From: an uncultured Haemophilus sp.
GTDB taxonomy: Bacteria > Pseudomonadota > Gammaproteobacteria > Enterobacterales > Pasteurellaceae
Direction: 5' to 3'
Assembly: GCF_937976265.1 (NCBI RefSeq)
Contig: NZ_CALJRX010000307.1
Coordinates: forward strand, 1 to 20,606
Length of the DNA stretch: 20,606 nt
The notes under the pieces are model-generated. The model was given only the letters and a program-made list of their open reading frames with translations, searched no databases and was not told where the DNA came from. Positions 1-6,585 of the stretch are shown piece after piece. Made by a program: the position numbers and the translations under genes. The stretch's first letter is position 1, and the number at the start of each line of letters is the position of its first letter.

Positions 1-362
1 CTAAAGAACAATTACCTGAAAACTTTAAGTTTCCTCAGTCTTATATTGATTTATCTAGTAATATGGAAAAGATAAATGAATTGGAATATTTTCCTTGGTG
101 GTTTGAAGATCCTGATTATGAGAATTCAGAGATAGAGGATAGTGTTTATCTTTATAGTAAAGCAATAGAAAAACTGACAGGTGTAGCTGATTTAATATCG
201 TTCGCTAGAGATGGCGATTGGGCAGCTTGTTTCAAATTGACGGATTATTCTGGAAACCCGAGAGTTTATGTTCACGATCTTGGTAATGAAGCCAATAAAT
301 ATGAATGTAAGGATTTTGATGAGTGGTTAGCAGAAGAAATCAAAAGTGCAAAAGAGTATTAA
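1..362 (+). CDS. SUKH (SMI1/KNR4-like) family protein, probable immunity protein, 5' end missing
   Basis: The reading frame is open from base 3 to the TAA at 360-362, so about 120 codons of a longer gene are visible. The ATG at 63 has no ribosome binding site, and the frame continues upstream as KEQLPENFKFPQSYIDL, so I treat the gene as cut by the window edge. The C-terminal half resembles the SUKH fold: a W-rich strand (EYFPWWFED), the stretch ISFARDGDWAACFKL, a VYVHDLGNE strand, and a closing helix CKDFDEWLAEEI. SUKH proteins are commonly immunity proteins that neutralise nuclease or other toxins of polymorphic toxin systems. No toxin is visible here; it could lie left of the window. The stop is one base before kptA, so the two are probably co-transcribed. 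Family assignment is by eye and moderately sure; the toxin partner is unknown. Confidence 0.6.
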   Translation, partial: KEQLPENFKFPQSYIDLSSNMEKINELEYFPWWFEDPDYENSEIEDSVYLYSKAIEKLTGVADLISFARDGDWAACFKLTDYSGNPRVYVHDLGNEANKYECKDFDEWLAEEIKSAKEY

Positions 363-363
363 A

Positions 364-906
364 ATGGACTATTTAAATTTAAGTAAAGAAGTTTCCTATG
401 CGCTTCGTCATGCGCCATGGGAATATGAATTAGAACTGGATTCTGAAGGTTGGGTTTCTGTCGAACAATTAATTTCATCATTTAGAAATAGTGATGAAAA
501 ATGGAATACGTTAACCGAAGATGATTTAGTTAAAATGATCGACTTATCGGAAAAGAAAAGACATGAGATTAAAAATGGGAAAATAAGAGCTTTCTATGGT
601 CATTCAATTCCAATGAAAATTTCTAAAGAAATTGGTTATCCACCAAAGTATTTATACCATGGGACAAGTATAAATTATTTAGGTGATATTAAATTAAATG
701 GATTGAAGCCGATGTCTCGTCAATATGTACATTTATCTGAGGATATTGAGACAGCAACATTGGTTGGGAATAGAAAAAAAGGAGAAACAATTCTTCTGAC
801 AATTGATGCGGAACTAGCACAATCTAAGGGTATCAAATTTTATATAGGCAATGAAAAAGTCTGGTTATCTGATTACATTTCGCCTGAGTTTATAAAAGAT
901 AATTAA
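364..906 (+). CDS. kptA: RNA 2'-phosphotransferase, KptA/Tpt1 family
   Basis: Probable NAD+-dependent RNA 2'-phosphotransferase. It would remove an internal 2'-phosphate from RNA, releasing ADP-ribose 1'',2''-cyclic phosphate and nicotinamide. With the start at 364 the protein has 180 residues, the usual bacterial KptA length. The frame opens at 346, but the 364 start gives the family-typical N terminus MDYLNLSKEVSYALRH, with a weak AAGAG 7 bases upstream. The family's catalytic Arg-His-Arg-Arg set appears intact: R15-H16 in ALRHAP, R75 in KIRAFYGH and R127 in VGNRKKG. The NAD-site motif YHGTS is at 98-102. An N-terminal winged-helix-like lobe is followed by the ART-like lobe. It starts one base after the SUKH gene. 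Bacteria have no known pathway that needs this enzyme, so its true substrate is open. It is AT-rich compared with cdd, which fits horizontal acquisition. Confidence 0.88.
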   Translation: MDYLNLSKEVSYALRHAPWEYELELDSEGWVSVEQLISSFRNSDEKWNTLTEDDLVKMIDLSEKKRHEIKNGKIRAFYGHSIPMKISKEIGYPPKYLYHGTSINYLGDIKLNGLKPMSRQYVHLSEDIETATLVGNRKKGETILLTIDAELAQSKGIKFYIGNEKVWLSDYISPEFIKDN

Positions 907-997
907 TTATTAAGCATATTTGCATTATGTGATCATTTTTGCGGTGAAGTTCCTCCAAATATCGTAGAATAGGCATATAAAAATAAGGAGATTTAAC

Positions 998-1873
998 ATG
1001 CAACAAAAAATTCAACAAGCATTAGCCGATTCGCCACTTTCAAATGCAATTCTTTCTGCATTAGAAGAACAAGAATGGAAAGGGTTTTTACCGGCTGAAA
1101 AAGTGCGGTCAATTTGTGAAGAATTTAAGCTTACGCCTGTTCAATTAGGTTTGGCGCTTTTGCCTGTGGCGGCGTGTTATAGCCATACGCCCATTTCAGA
1201 ATTTCATGTTGGCGCGATTGCCATTGGTGAAAGTGGTGATTTTTACTTTGGTGCGAATCAAGAGTTTCAGGGTGGCAGCATGGCTCAAACCATCCATGCT
1301 GAACAAAGTGCGATTAGCCATGCATGGTTACGTAATGAACCTCGCATCACGGATATCGTGGTGAATTACACGCCTTGTGGTCACTGCCGTCAATTTATGA
1401 ATGAGCTTTATCAAGCGGAAGATTTAAAGATCCATTTGCCACACAGCCAAAATAATCCACTTCCTCAATATTTACCCGATAGCTTTGGCCCGAAAGATTT
1501 AGGCGTTGATTTGCTTCTATTAAACAAAGAAGAACAAGGTTTCACTTTGACGACAGAAGATGAAGTGGCAAATAAAGCAATTTTAGGGGCAAACCGAGCA
1601 CATTCACCTTATTCTAAAAGCCCTCATGGTGTAGGCATTTTATTTAAAAATGGGGAAATGATTTGTGGTCGATATGCAGAAAATGCGGCATTTAACCCAA
1701 GCTTACCGGCTATGCAAACGGCGATTAATTTTGCTTACTTAAATCAATTGGATGTATCGAAAATTGAGCGTGTAGTATTTGCAGAGAAACCTTTGCGTTT
1801 AAGTCACCGCAAGATGGCAGAGCAGTTATTGAAGAGCCTCTGCAAGGTGAAAATGGAATATATTAGCCTGTAA
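998..1873 (+). CDS. cdd: Cytidine deaminase, E. coli-type two-domain
   Basis: Zn-dependent hydrolytic deamination of cytidine and deoxycytidine to uridine and deoxyuridine (pyrimidine salvage, cytosol). At 291 residues it belongs to the long, dimeric E. coli-type class (about 294), not the short tetrameric class. The catalytic HAEQ (H100, E102) and the zinc-binding cysteines of TPCGHC (C127, C130) are present. The C-terminal half is the catalytically silent repeat typical of this class. The start is backed by AAGGAG at 985-990, 7 bases before the ATG. The stop TAA (1871-1873) overlaps an uptake signal at 1872-1880. A half-site TGTGA at 928-932 hints at CRP, which controls cdd in E. coli, but the second half is missing. 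It is transcribed toward metE. Confidence 0.95.
   Translation: MQQKIQQALADSPLSNAILSALEEQEWKGFLPAEKVRSICEEFKLTPVQLGLALLPVAACYSHTPISEFHVGAIAIGESGDFYFGANQEFQGGSMAQTIHAEQSAISHAWLRNEPRITDIVVNYTPCGHCRQFMNELYQAEDLKIHLPHSQNNPLPQYLPDSFGPKDLGVDLLLLNKEEQGFTLTTEDEVANKAILGANRAHSPYSKSPHGVGILFKNGEMICGRYAENAAFNPSLPAMQTAINFAYLNQLDVSKIERVVFAEKPLRLSHRKMAEQLLKSLCKVKMEYISL
1101..1109 (+). repeat. DNA uptake signal sequence (AAGTGCGGT)
   Basis: Perfect Haemophilus-type uptake signal core inside cdd, where it is read in the frame K-V-R-S. Confidence 0.9.
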
Positions 1874-1880
1874 GTGCGGT
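1872..1880 (+). repeat. DNA uptake signal sequence overlapping the cdd stop codon
   Basis: AAGTGCGGT; its first two bases are the last two of the cdd TAA. It is followed by an AT-rich stretch with a 6-bp inverted repeat TTAGTT/AACTAA (1891-1896, 1901-1906). Confidence 0.9.
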
Positions 1881-1910
1881 CAAAAATGAATTAGTTTTTG
1901 AACTAAAAGA

Positions 1911-1946
1911 AAAGGCGAACAGAGATAATCTCTCATGTTCGCCTTT
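1911..1946. terminator. Bidirectional terminator between convergent cdd and metE
   Basis: Perfect 10-bp stem AAAGGCGAAC (1911-1920) / GTTCGCCTTT (1937-1946), with an inner AGAGA/TCTCT stem (1921-1925, 1929-1933). It is followed by CTTTTT on the + strand and preceded by an A-rich run that gives a U-tract on the - strand. It can therefore end both cdd and metE transcripts. Confidence 0.85.
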
Positions 1947-1959
1947 CTTTTTACTGATT

Positions 1960-4233
1960 TTATGCTAATTCAGCACGTAATTTTTTCGTGACATCAACCA
2001 TCACTTTTAATGCCGCAATCGTTTCTGGCCAACCGCGCGTTTTCAAACCACAGTCTGGGTTTACCCATAAACGTTCTTTCGGCACCACTTGTAATGCCTT
2101 GCGAAGAAGATGTTCAATTTCTTCTGCTGCTGGCACGCGTGGACTGTGAATATCATATACACCAGGACCAATATCATTTGGGTATTTGAAATCACCAAAT
2201 GCGGTGAGTAATTCCATGTCAGAACGCGAGGTTTCGATAGTAATGACATCGGCATCTAAGGCTGCAATAGCCGGTAGAATGTCGTTAAATTCGGAATAAC
2301 ACATATGCGTATGAATTTGAGTATCATCTTGGCAACCCATTGAGCTTAAACGGAAGGCTTCGCCCGCCCATTTCAAATAAGCCTCCCAATCTGCACGTTT
2401 TAACGGTAAACCTTCACGAATAGCCGGCTCATCAATTTGAATCACTTTGATGCCTGCCTTTTCTAAATCTAATACTTCATCAGAAAGCGCTACCGCAATT
2501 TGTTTACAGACTGTTTCACGAGAAATATCGTTACGCACGAAAGACCATTGTAAGATCGTCACTGGACCAGTCAGCATGCCTTTCATCACTTTATTGGTAA
2601 GGCTTTGGGCATATTGTGACCAACGTACCGTCATGGGTTCTGGACGAGTCAGATCACCGTAAATCACAGGCGGTTTTACGCAACGTGAACCGTAACTTTG
2701 TACCCAACCAAATTTGGTGAAGGCAAAGCCATCGAGTAGTTCGCCGAAATATTCCACCATGTCGTTACGTTCTGCTTCGCCATGTACCAATACATCTAAG
2801 TCTAATTTTTCTTGCTCACGTACAACGAATTCAATTTCTTTTTTCATTGCCGCTTCGTAATCAGCTAAGCTGAGTTCGCCTTTTTTGAAGGCAGCACGCG
2901 CATGACGAATGGCTGTCGTTTGTGGGAAAGAACCAATATTCGTGGTGGGTAGAAGTGGTAAATTTAACCACGCATTTTGTAATTTAATGCGTTCCGCAAA
3001 TGGCGATTTACGTTGGTCGGCATTTTTCGGTAGATTTGCTAAACGTTCTGCCACACAAGTGCGGTGAATTTCACGCGAGTTTTTACGCGCATCCGCAGCG
3101 GCTTGAGAAGCCGCTAATTCGGCTTGAACTGCTTCACGACCTTGTTCTAGTGCCGTCTTAATAATGCGTAATTCTTGAATTTTTTGTAACGTGAAAGCCA
3201 ACCATTGATAAAGTTCAGGCTTATTGGCTTGGAGTTGCGTTTCAACTTCTAAATCATAAGGCGAGTGGAGAAGTGAGCAGCTTGGCGCAATCCACAAACG
3301 ATCACCTAATTTCGCTTTTAATGGCTCAACCACATCTAACACTTGATTTAAGTTTGCCCGCCAAATATTACGGCCATCAATGATGCCTACAGATAAGATT
3401 TTGTCATAATCTGCAAAGGCTGCAAGTTGTTCTGGTGCGCGCACTAAATCGATGTGCAAACCTGCTACAGGTAAGGCTTTTAACAAATCGGCGTGTTCTG
3501 CCACAGAACCGAAATAAGTCGCAAGCAATAATTTCGCTTTCACTTGTTCAGCAAAAGTGGCGTAAACCGCTTTATAAGCGGCAATCCATTCTGCAGGTAA
3601 ATCTAAGGTGAGAGCAGGTTCATCAATTTGAATGTATTCCACGCCTTCCGCAGCTAACGTATTTAAGATTTCAACATAAACCGGCACGAGTTGTGCTAAT
3701 AAATCAAAGCGATTAAATGCTGCACCTTTTTCTTTACCTAACCAAAGGAAAGTGAGTGGCCCCACGATGGTTGGTTTAACTTGATATCCAAGTGCTTTAG
3801 CTTCACGAATTTGTGTCACATAATGCACTGGATTTGCTTTAAATTGTGTTTCTTTATGGAATTCGGGTACAAGATAGTGGTAGTTGGTATCGAACCATTT
3901 TGTCATTTCAATCGCAAATTGGGTTTTATTACCGCGCGCCAATTGGAAATATTGATCAAGTGTTAAGTTCTGGTTATCGAAACCAAAGCGAGCAGGAATC
4001 GCACCTGTTGCCACTTGTAAATCTAAAATGTGATCGTAAAGTGTAAAATCAGCCACCGCGACAAAATCAGCATTTGCCTTGGCTTGGTGTTGCCAGTTTA
4101 GTTCACGTAATCTTTTTGCAATATCTAATAAATCCGCTTCCGCAATTTCGCCACGCCAGTAACGCTCTTGTGCAAATTTAAGTTCACGCTTTGCGCCTAC
4201 GCGCGGAAATCCTGCTAAATGAAATGTTGTCAT
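1960..4233 (-). CDS. metE: Cobalamin-independent methionine synthase
   Basis: Transfers a methyl group from 5-methyltetrahydropteroyl-tri-L-glutamate to homocysteine, the last step of methionine synthesis, in the cytosol. At 757 residues it is full length (E. coli 753). The N-terminal barrel opens with HLAGFPRVGAKRELKFA. The C-terminal catalytic barrel carries the zinc/homocysteine ligands H643 and C645 (THMC), E667 (ITIET) and C728 (NPDCGLKTRGW), with the same spacing as in E. coli. The start has AGAAGGA (4240-4246) at good spacing. It is monocistronic: a shared hairpin lies downstream, and upstream are MetJ boxes (4264-4279) and a weaker MetR-like site. It is therefore probably repressed by MetJ with S-adenosylmethionine. 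An uptake signal lies inside at 3057-3065. Confidence 0.97.
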   Translation of the reverse strand: MTTFHLAGFPRVGAKRELKFAQERYWRGEIAEADLLDIAKRLRELNWQHQAKANADFVAVADFTLYDHILDLQVATGAIPARFGFDNQNLTLDQYFQLARGNKTQFAIEMTKWFDTNYHYLVPEFHKETQFKANPVHYVTQIREAKALGYQVKPTIVGPLTFLWLGKEKGAAFNRFDLLAQLVPVYVEILNTLAAEGVEYIQIDEPALTLDLPAEWIAAYKAVYATFAEQVKAKLLLATYFGSVAEHADLLKALPVAGLHIDLVRAPEQLAAFADYDKILSVGIIDGRNIWRANLNQVLDVVEPLKAKLGDRLWIAPSCSLLHSPYDLEVETQLQANKPELYQWLAFTLQKIQELRIIKTALEQGREAVQAELAASQAAADARKNSREIHRTCVAERLANLPKNADQRKSPFAERIKLQNAWLNLPLLPTTNIGSFPQTTAIRHARAAFKKGELSLADYEAAMKKEIEFVVREQEKLDLDVLVHGEAERNDMVEYFGELLDGFAFTKFGWVQSYGSRCVKPPVIYGDLTRPEPMTVRWSQYAQSLTNKVMKGMLTGPVTILQWSFVRNDISRETVCKQIAVALSDEVLDLEKAGIKVIQIDEPAIREGLPLKRADWEAYLKWAGEAFRLSSMGCQDDTQIHTHMCYSEFNDILPAIAALDADVITIETSRSDMELLTAFGDFKYPNDIGPGVYDIHSPRVPAAEEIEHLLRKALQVVPKERLWVNPDCGLKTRGWPETIAALKVMVDVTKKLRAELA
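3057..3065 (+). repeat. DNA uptake signal sequence inside metE
   Basis: AAGTGCGGT on the + strand, so antisense to metE; the sense strand reads through R-T-C. Confidence 0.9.
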
Positions 4234-4263
4234 AATTAATCCTTCTATAGTTTTGATTGGTTT

Positions 4264-4279
4264 AGACGTCTAAACGTCT
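4264..4279 (-). promoter_or_regulatory. Two tandem MetJ operator boxes (met boxes) upstream of metE
   Basis: On the + strand AGACGTCT (4264-4271, a perfect 8-bp met box) is directly followed by AAACGTCT (4272-4279, 7/8). MetJ dimers bind such contiguous 8-bp repeats cooperatively. They end 31 bases before the metE start codon. Flanking octamers on either side match at only 4/8. A clear -35/-10 pair could not be fixed; TTGCAT then TTTAGA (18-bp gap, - strand) would put the -10 inside the boxes. Confidence 0.88.
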
Positions 4280-4341
4280 GTTCGTATATAGAATGCAATA
4301 GAAGCCAAAATTACACAACTTCATAATTTTCAGGTTTTAGA

Positions 4342-4354
4342 TGAATTTTATTAA
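4342..4354. promoter_or_regulatory. Possible MetR site upstream of metE
   Basis: TGAATTTTATTAA matches the MetR consensus TGAA-N5-TTCA with one mismatch and lies about 60 bp upstream of the met boxes. It sits inside a 7-bp inverted repeat CAGGTTT/AAACCTG (4331-4337, 4356-4362). metE is a classic MetR target, but the tract is AT-rich, so chance is a real alternative. Confidence 0.3.
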
Positions 4355-4403
4355 TAAACCTGTATTATTTTAACGAATTGAAAGTGAAGAGAGGGAAAAC
4401 AGA

Positions 4404-4436
4404 CAAAAAAATAACCGCACTTTAAAGCGCGGTTAT
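4404..4436 (-). terminator. Rho-independent terminator of mop, with uptake signal in the stem
   Basis: Stem ATAACCGC (4411-4418) / GCGGTTAT (4429-4436) with a 10-base loop; the A-run 4404-4410 gives a seven-U tail on the - strand. ACCGCACTT (4414-4422), a perfect uptake signal, forms one arm and part of the loop. Confidence 0.88.
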
Positions 4437-4463
4437 ATAGAATTCTGAACGGTTTAGTTGAGA

Positions 4464-4673
4464 TTATTCAACACCAACCATTACAGAAGTTGCTTTGATA
4501 ATTGCATAAGCTTCTTTACCAACTGCTAAACCTAATTCTTTTACTGCATCGATAGAGATGGTAGAAGAAATTACGTTACCGTTACCGATATCAATGTGTA
4601 CGATTGCGTTCACAGAACCAGTTTCGATTGATTTTACAGTACCTTTAAGTTGGTTTCTTGCACTAATTTTCAT
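4464..4673 (-). CDS. mop: Molbindin, molybdenum-pterin/molybdate-binding protein (TOBE domain)
   Basis: Small cytoplasmic molybdate/tungstate-binding protein thought to buffer or store oxyanion. The 69 residues form a single TOBE/Mop domain: the start MKISARNQLKGTVKSIETGSVNAIVHIDIGNG, the central SSTISIDAVKELGL and the end AYAIIKATSVMVGVE are typical of Haemophilus and Clostridium molbindins. The start has AAGGA (4682-4686) 8 bases upstream. It follows the transport genes on the same strand by 67 bases. It has its own strong-looking promoter overlapped by a ModE-like dyad, and a terminator directly downstream. It is the main clue to what the neighbouring ABC transporter carries. Confidence 0.93.
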   Translation of the reverse strand: MKISARNQLKGTVKSIETGSVNAIVHIDIGNGNVISSTISIDAVKELGLAVGKEAYAIIKATSVMVGVE

Positions 4674-4710
4674 TAAGCATTTCCTTATGTTTGAGTTAAA
4701 AAGAGTAGGT

Positions 4711-4739
4711 ATTATATAGGTAAATATATAAGTTGAAAA
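4711..4739 (-). promoter_or_regulatory. Promoter of mop
   Basis: On the - strand, -35 TTTTCA (4739-4734, 4/6) and -10 TATAAT (4716-4711, perfect) are separated by 17 bp. They lie between the binding-protein stop codon and the mop ribosome binding site, so mop can be expressed apart from the transporter. Confidence 0.6.
4712..4731. promoter_or_regulatory. ModE-like operator dyad over the mop promoter
   Basis: Perfect inverted repeat TTATATA (4712-4718) - 6 bases - TATATAA (4725-4731). This resembles the TATATA-N6-TATATA core of molybdate-responsive ModE operators, though the usual flanking CG is absent. It covers most of the -10 and much of the spacer of the mop promoter. The assignment rests on pattern and context; an AT-rich dyad can also arise by chance. 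Confidence 0.5.
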
Positions 4740-4741
4740 TA

Positions 4742-5776
4742 CTACTTAAGGGGGGATAAACCTTTTAAGATTTGTTCGGCATTTTCTTTGCTTAACGTAT
4801 AACTATAATATTTTTTATAGAAGGCTTGCGTTTTTTCGACCATATTTAAGTCTTTGAATTGCTCAGGATGGAAGAGTTGAGCAGCCCAAAGAATTTGTAA
4901 GGCTTCTTCTGCACTGTAGCGATCCCATGGGAATGTACCGGTTGGATTCGCATAAATACGATTATTTTTGACCGCACTTATAGACTGCCATGCTGGATCA
5001 GCTTTGATTTTTTCGATTGCGGCTTGCGCCTTATTACCACTGCTACCGATGATAATAACATCTGGATTCGCTTGTAAAATAGCTTCCATTGTAACTGTCA
5101 CCATATTCGCTTCATCTGGTAATACGCTCTTACCACCAGCTAATTTAATCCATTCGCCAATCATCGATTTTCCGCCGTCAATCATCATTAGATCAGAACC
5201 TTTAGTGATGTGTAATACGGTTGGGCGTTGTTCATCTTTGAGACCTTTAAGACGTTCTTCAACAAATTTAATGTTACCGTCTAATTCTTTGATGTAGGTT
5301 TCTGCGATTTCAGGTGCTTTATCGCCTAAAACTTCAGCAGTAATGCGAACGGTTTTCTTCAATCCATCAAAATCTTGGAAACTTACACGCACACCTTTTA
5401 ATCCCGCTTGTTCCACTTCAGTTAACATGGATTTTTTCGAGAGCAATACGGCATCGGGCTTATGGCTTAACAATTCTTCAGTTTGAATGGTTTCACCATT
5501 GGTTAATACCGGTACGTTTTTGATATTTGGATACACTTCGCTATACCAAGGATTGGCCGCGATAGACGTGGTGGTACCGACCAATTTATTTGCACCGCCT
5601 AATAGCAAAACGATTTGGTTGTTGGCATGCCAAAGATCCGCTACACGTTGTACGTTATCCGGTAATTCAACTTTGTTTCCTTCAACGTCGGTGATGATTT
5701 TGGCTTGTAGTGGCAGCGCAAAACAAGCGGCAAGAGAGAGGGCGATGAAGCCTTTTTTTAGAGAGTGTTTCAACAT
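4742..5776 (-). CDS. Periplasmic binding protein of a FecBCD/MolABC-type ABC importer
   Basis: Class III (BtuF/FhuD/MolA-like) solute-binding protein that would deliver its ligand to the permease and ATPase encoded just upstream. Of 344 residues, the first 25 form a signal peptide ending PLQA/K. An internal LAAC (15-18) resembles a lipobox but lies mid-hydrophobic core, so a soluble periplasmic protein is more likely. The mature protein begins KIITDVEGNKVELPDNVQRV, typical of the family, with two lobes and the C-terminal signature GTFPWDRYSAEEALQILWAA. Start: AGAAGGA 8 bases upstream, 20 bases after the ATPase gene. Ligand: annotation by family would say iron complex or cobalamin, but the following mop gene and the ModE-like sites favour molybdate/tungstate, as for Haemophilus MolA. 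The ligand is inference; the family is sure. Confidence 0.88.
   Translation of the reverse strand: MLKHSLKKGFIALSLAACFALPLQAKIITDVEGNKVELPDNVQRVADLWHANNQIVLLLGGANKLVGTTTSIAANPWYSEVYPNIKNVPVLTNGETIQTEELLSHKPDAVLLSKKSMLTEVEQAGLKGVRVSFQDFDGLKKTVRITAEVLGDKAPEIAETYIKELDGNIKFVEERLKGLKDEQRPTVLHITKGSDLMMIDGGKSMIGEWIKLAGGKSVLPDEANMVTVTMEAILQANPDVIIIGSSGNKAQAAIEKIKADPAWQSISAVKNNRIYANPTGTFPWDRYSAEEALQILWAAQLFHPEQFKDLNMVEKTQAFYKKYYSYTLSKENAEQILKGLSPLK
4971..4979 (-). repeat. DNA uptake signal sequence inside the binding-protein gene
   Basis: ACCGCACTT on the + strand; the sense (-) strand encodes Ser-Ala-Val of ISAVKNNR. Confidence 0.9.
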
Positions 5777-5796
5777 ATGAATTTCCTTCTAGTAGG

Positions 5797-6585
5797 TTAT
5801 AAATGAGTAATTGCACAAATTTGTCGTTGTAGTGCAGGCACATCGACTAAACGCAAATCCGTTTGATAAAGAGCTTTCAGATTGGCTTCAGTAATAATTT
5901 CCGGCGCTGTACCGGTTTGTAATCTGCCTTGCTCGTTTAAGATAGTGACGCGGCTGTGGGGCAGTGCGCTATGTAACAACATTGGGTGATCCGGATTATG
6001 TGTTGTCATCACAATGGTAAAGCCTTGCAAGGAAAGCTCTTTGATTAGACTTAAGGTTTTAAACACATTGCCGTAATCTAATGCCGAAGTAGGTTCATCA
6101 AATAAAATCAGTTGTGGTTGTTGCACCAAAATACGCGCAAGATTGACCAGTTGCTTTTCACCGCCACTCATTTGCATATAAATTCGATCTGCAAAATGAT
6201 TGATGCCAAGTTTATTTAAAGCCTCATCAACTAATGCAAAATCAGCTTCACTGGGCTTATCAAAAACACCTAAATGCGCGGCACGACCGAGCACCACATA
6301 ATCACGCACGCGATATTGATAGGTTTGTGGGCTGTGTTGCGAGACATAAGCAATTTTCTGAGCAATTTGCTTACTACTCATTTCGCTTAATTTGCAATTA
6401 TCCAGCAAAATCTGACCGCTCTTTGGTTTCAAAAGCCCCGCGATACAGTTTAATAACGTTGATTTACCACGACCGTTTGCACCAAGAATAGTCAGCAATT
6501 CGCCTTTTTGTAAGGTTAAATCAATGCCATTGAGTAACGAATGTTCAACATTGTGCCAGTAATACAGATTGTCAATTTTCAGCAT
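5797..6585 (-). CDS. ABC transporter ATPase, FecE/BtuD/MolC type
   Basis: Cytoplasmic ATP-hydrolysing subunit of the importer. At 262 residues it has all motifs in order: Walker A GANGRGKST (35-43), Q-loop around VSQHSP (81-86), signature MSGGEKQ (139-145), Walker B QLILFDEP (158-165), D-loop SALD (167-170) and the switch histidine of TTHNPDH (about 196). The signature carries Glu where LSGGQ is usual, a common variant. The start codon shares its A with the permease stop (TAATG), which suggests translational coupling. The binding-protein gene follows after 20 bases. The substrate cannot be read from the ATPase itself. Confidence 0.93.
   Translation of the reverse strand: MLKIDNLYYWHNVEHSLLNGIDLTLQKGELLTILGANGRGKSTLLNCIAGLLKPKSGQILLDNCKLSEMSSKQIAQKIAYVSQHSPQTYQYRVRDYVVLGRAAHLGVFDKPSEADFALVDEALNKLGINHFADRIYMQMSGGEKQLVNLARILVQQPQLILFDEPTSALDYGNVFKTLSLIKELSLQGFTIVMTTHNPDHPMLLHSALPHSRVTILNEQGRLQTGTAPEIITEANLKALYQTDLRLVDVPALQRQICAITHL

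Noticed and set aside
928..943. CRP site upstream of cdd
   Set aside because: TGTGA is present, but the bases six further on (TTGCG) do not resemble TCACA, so only a half-site exists.
4968..5297. Open frame of 109 codons on the + strand opposite the binding-protein gene
   Set aside because: It is a mirror frame of a well-supported gene, with no ribosome binding site and no recognisable domain.
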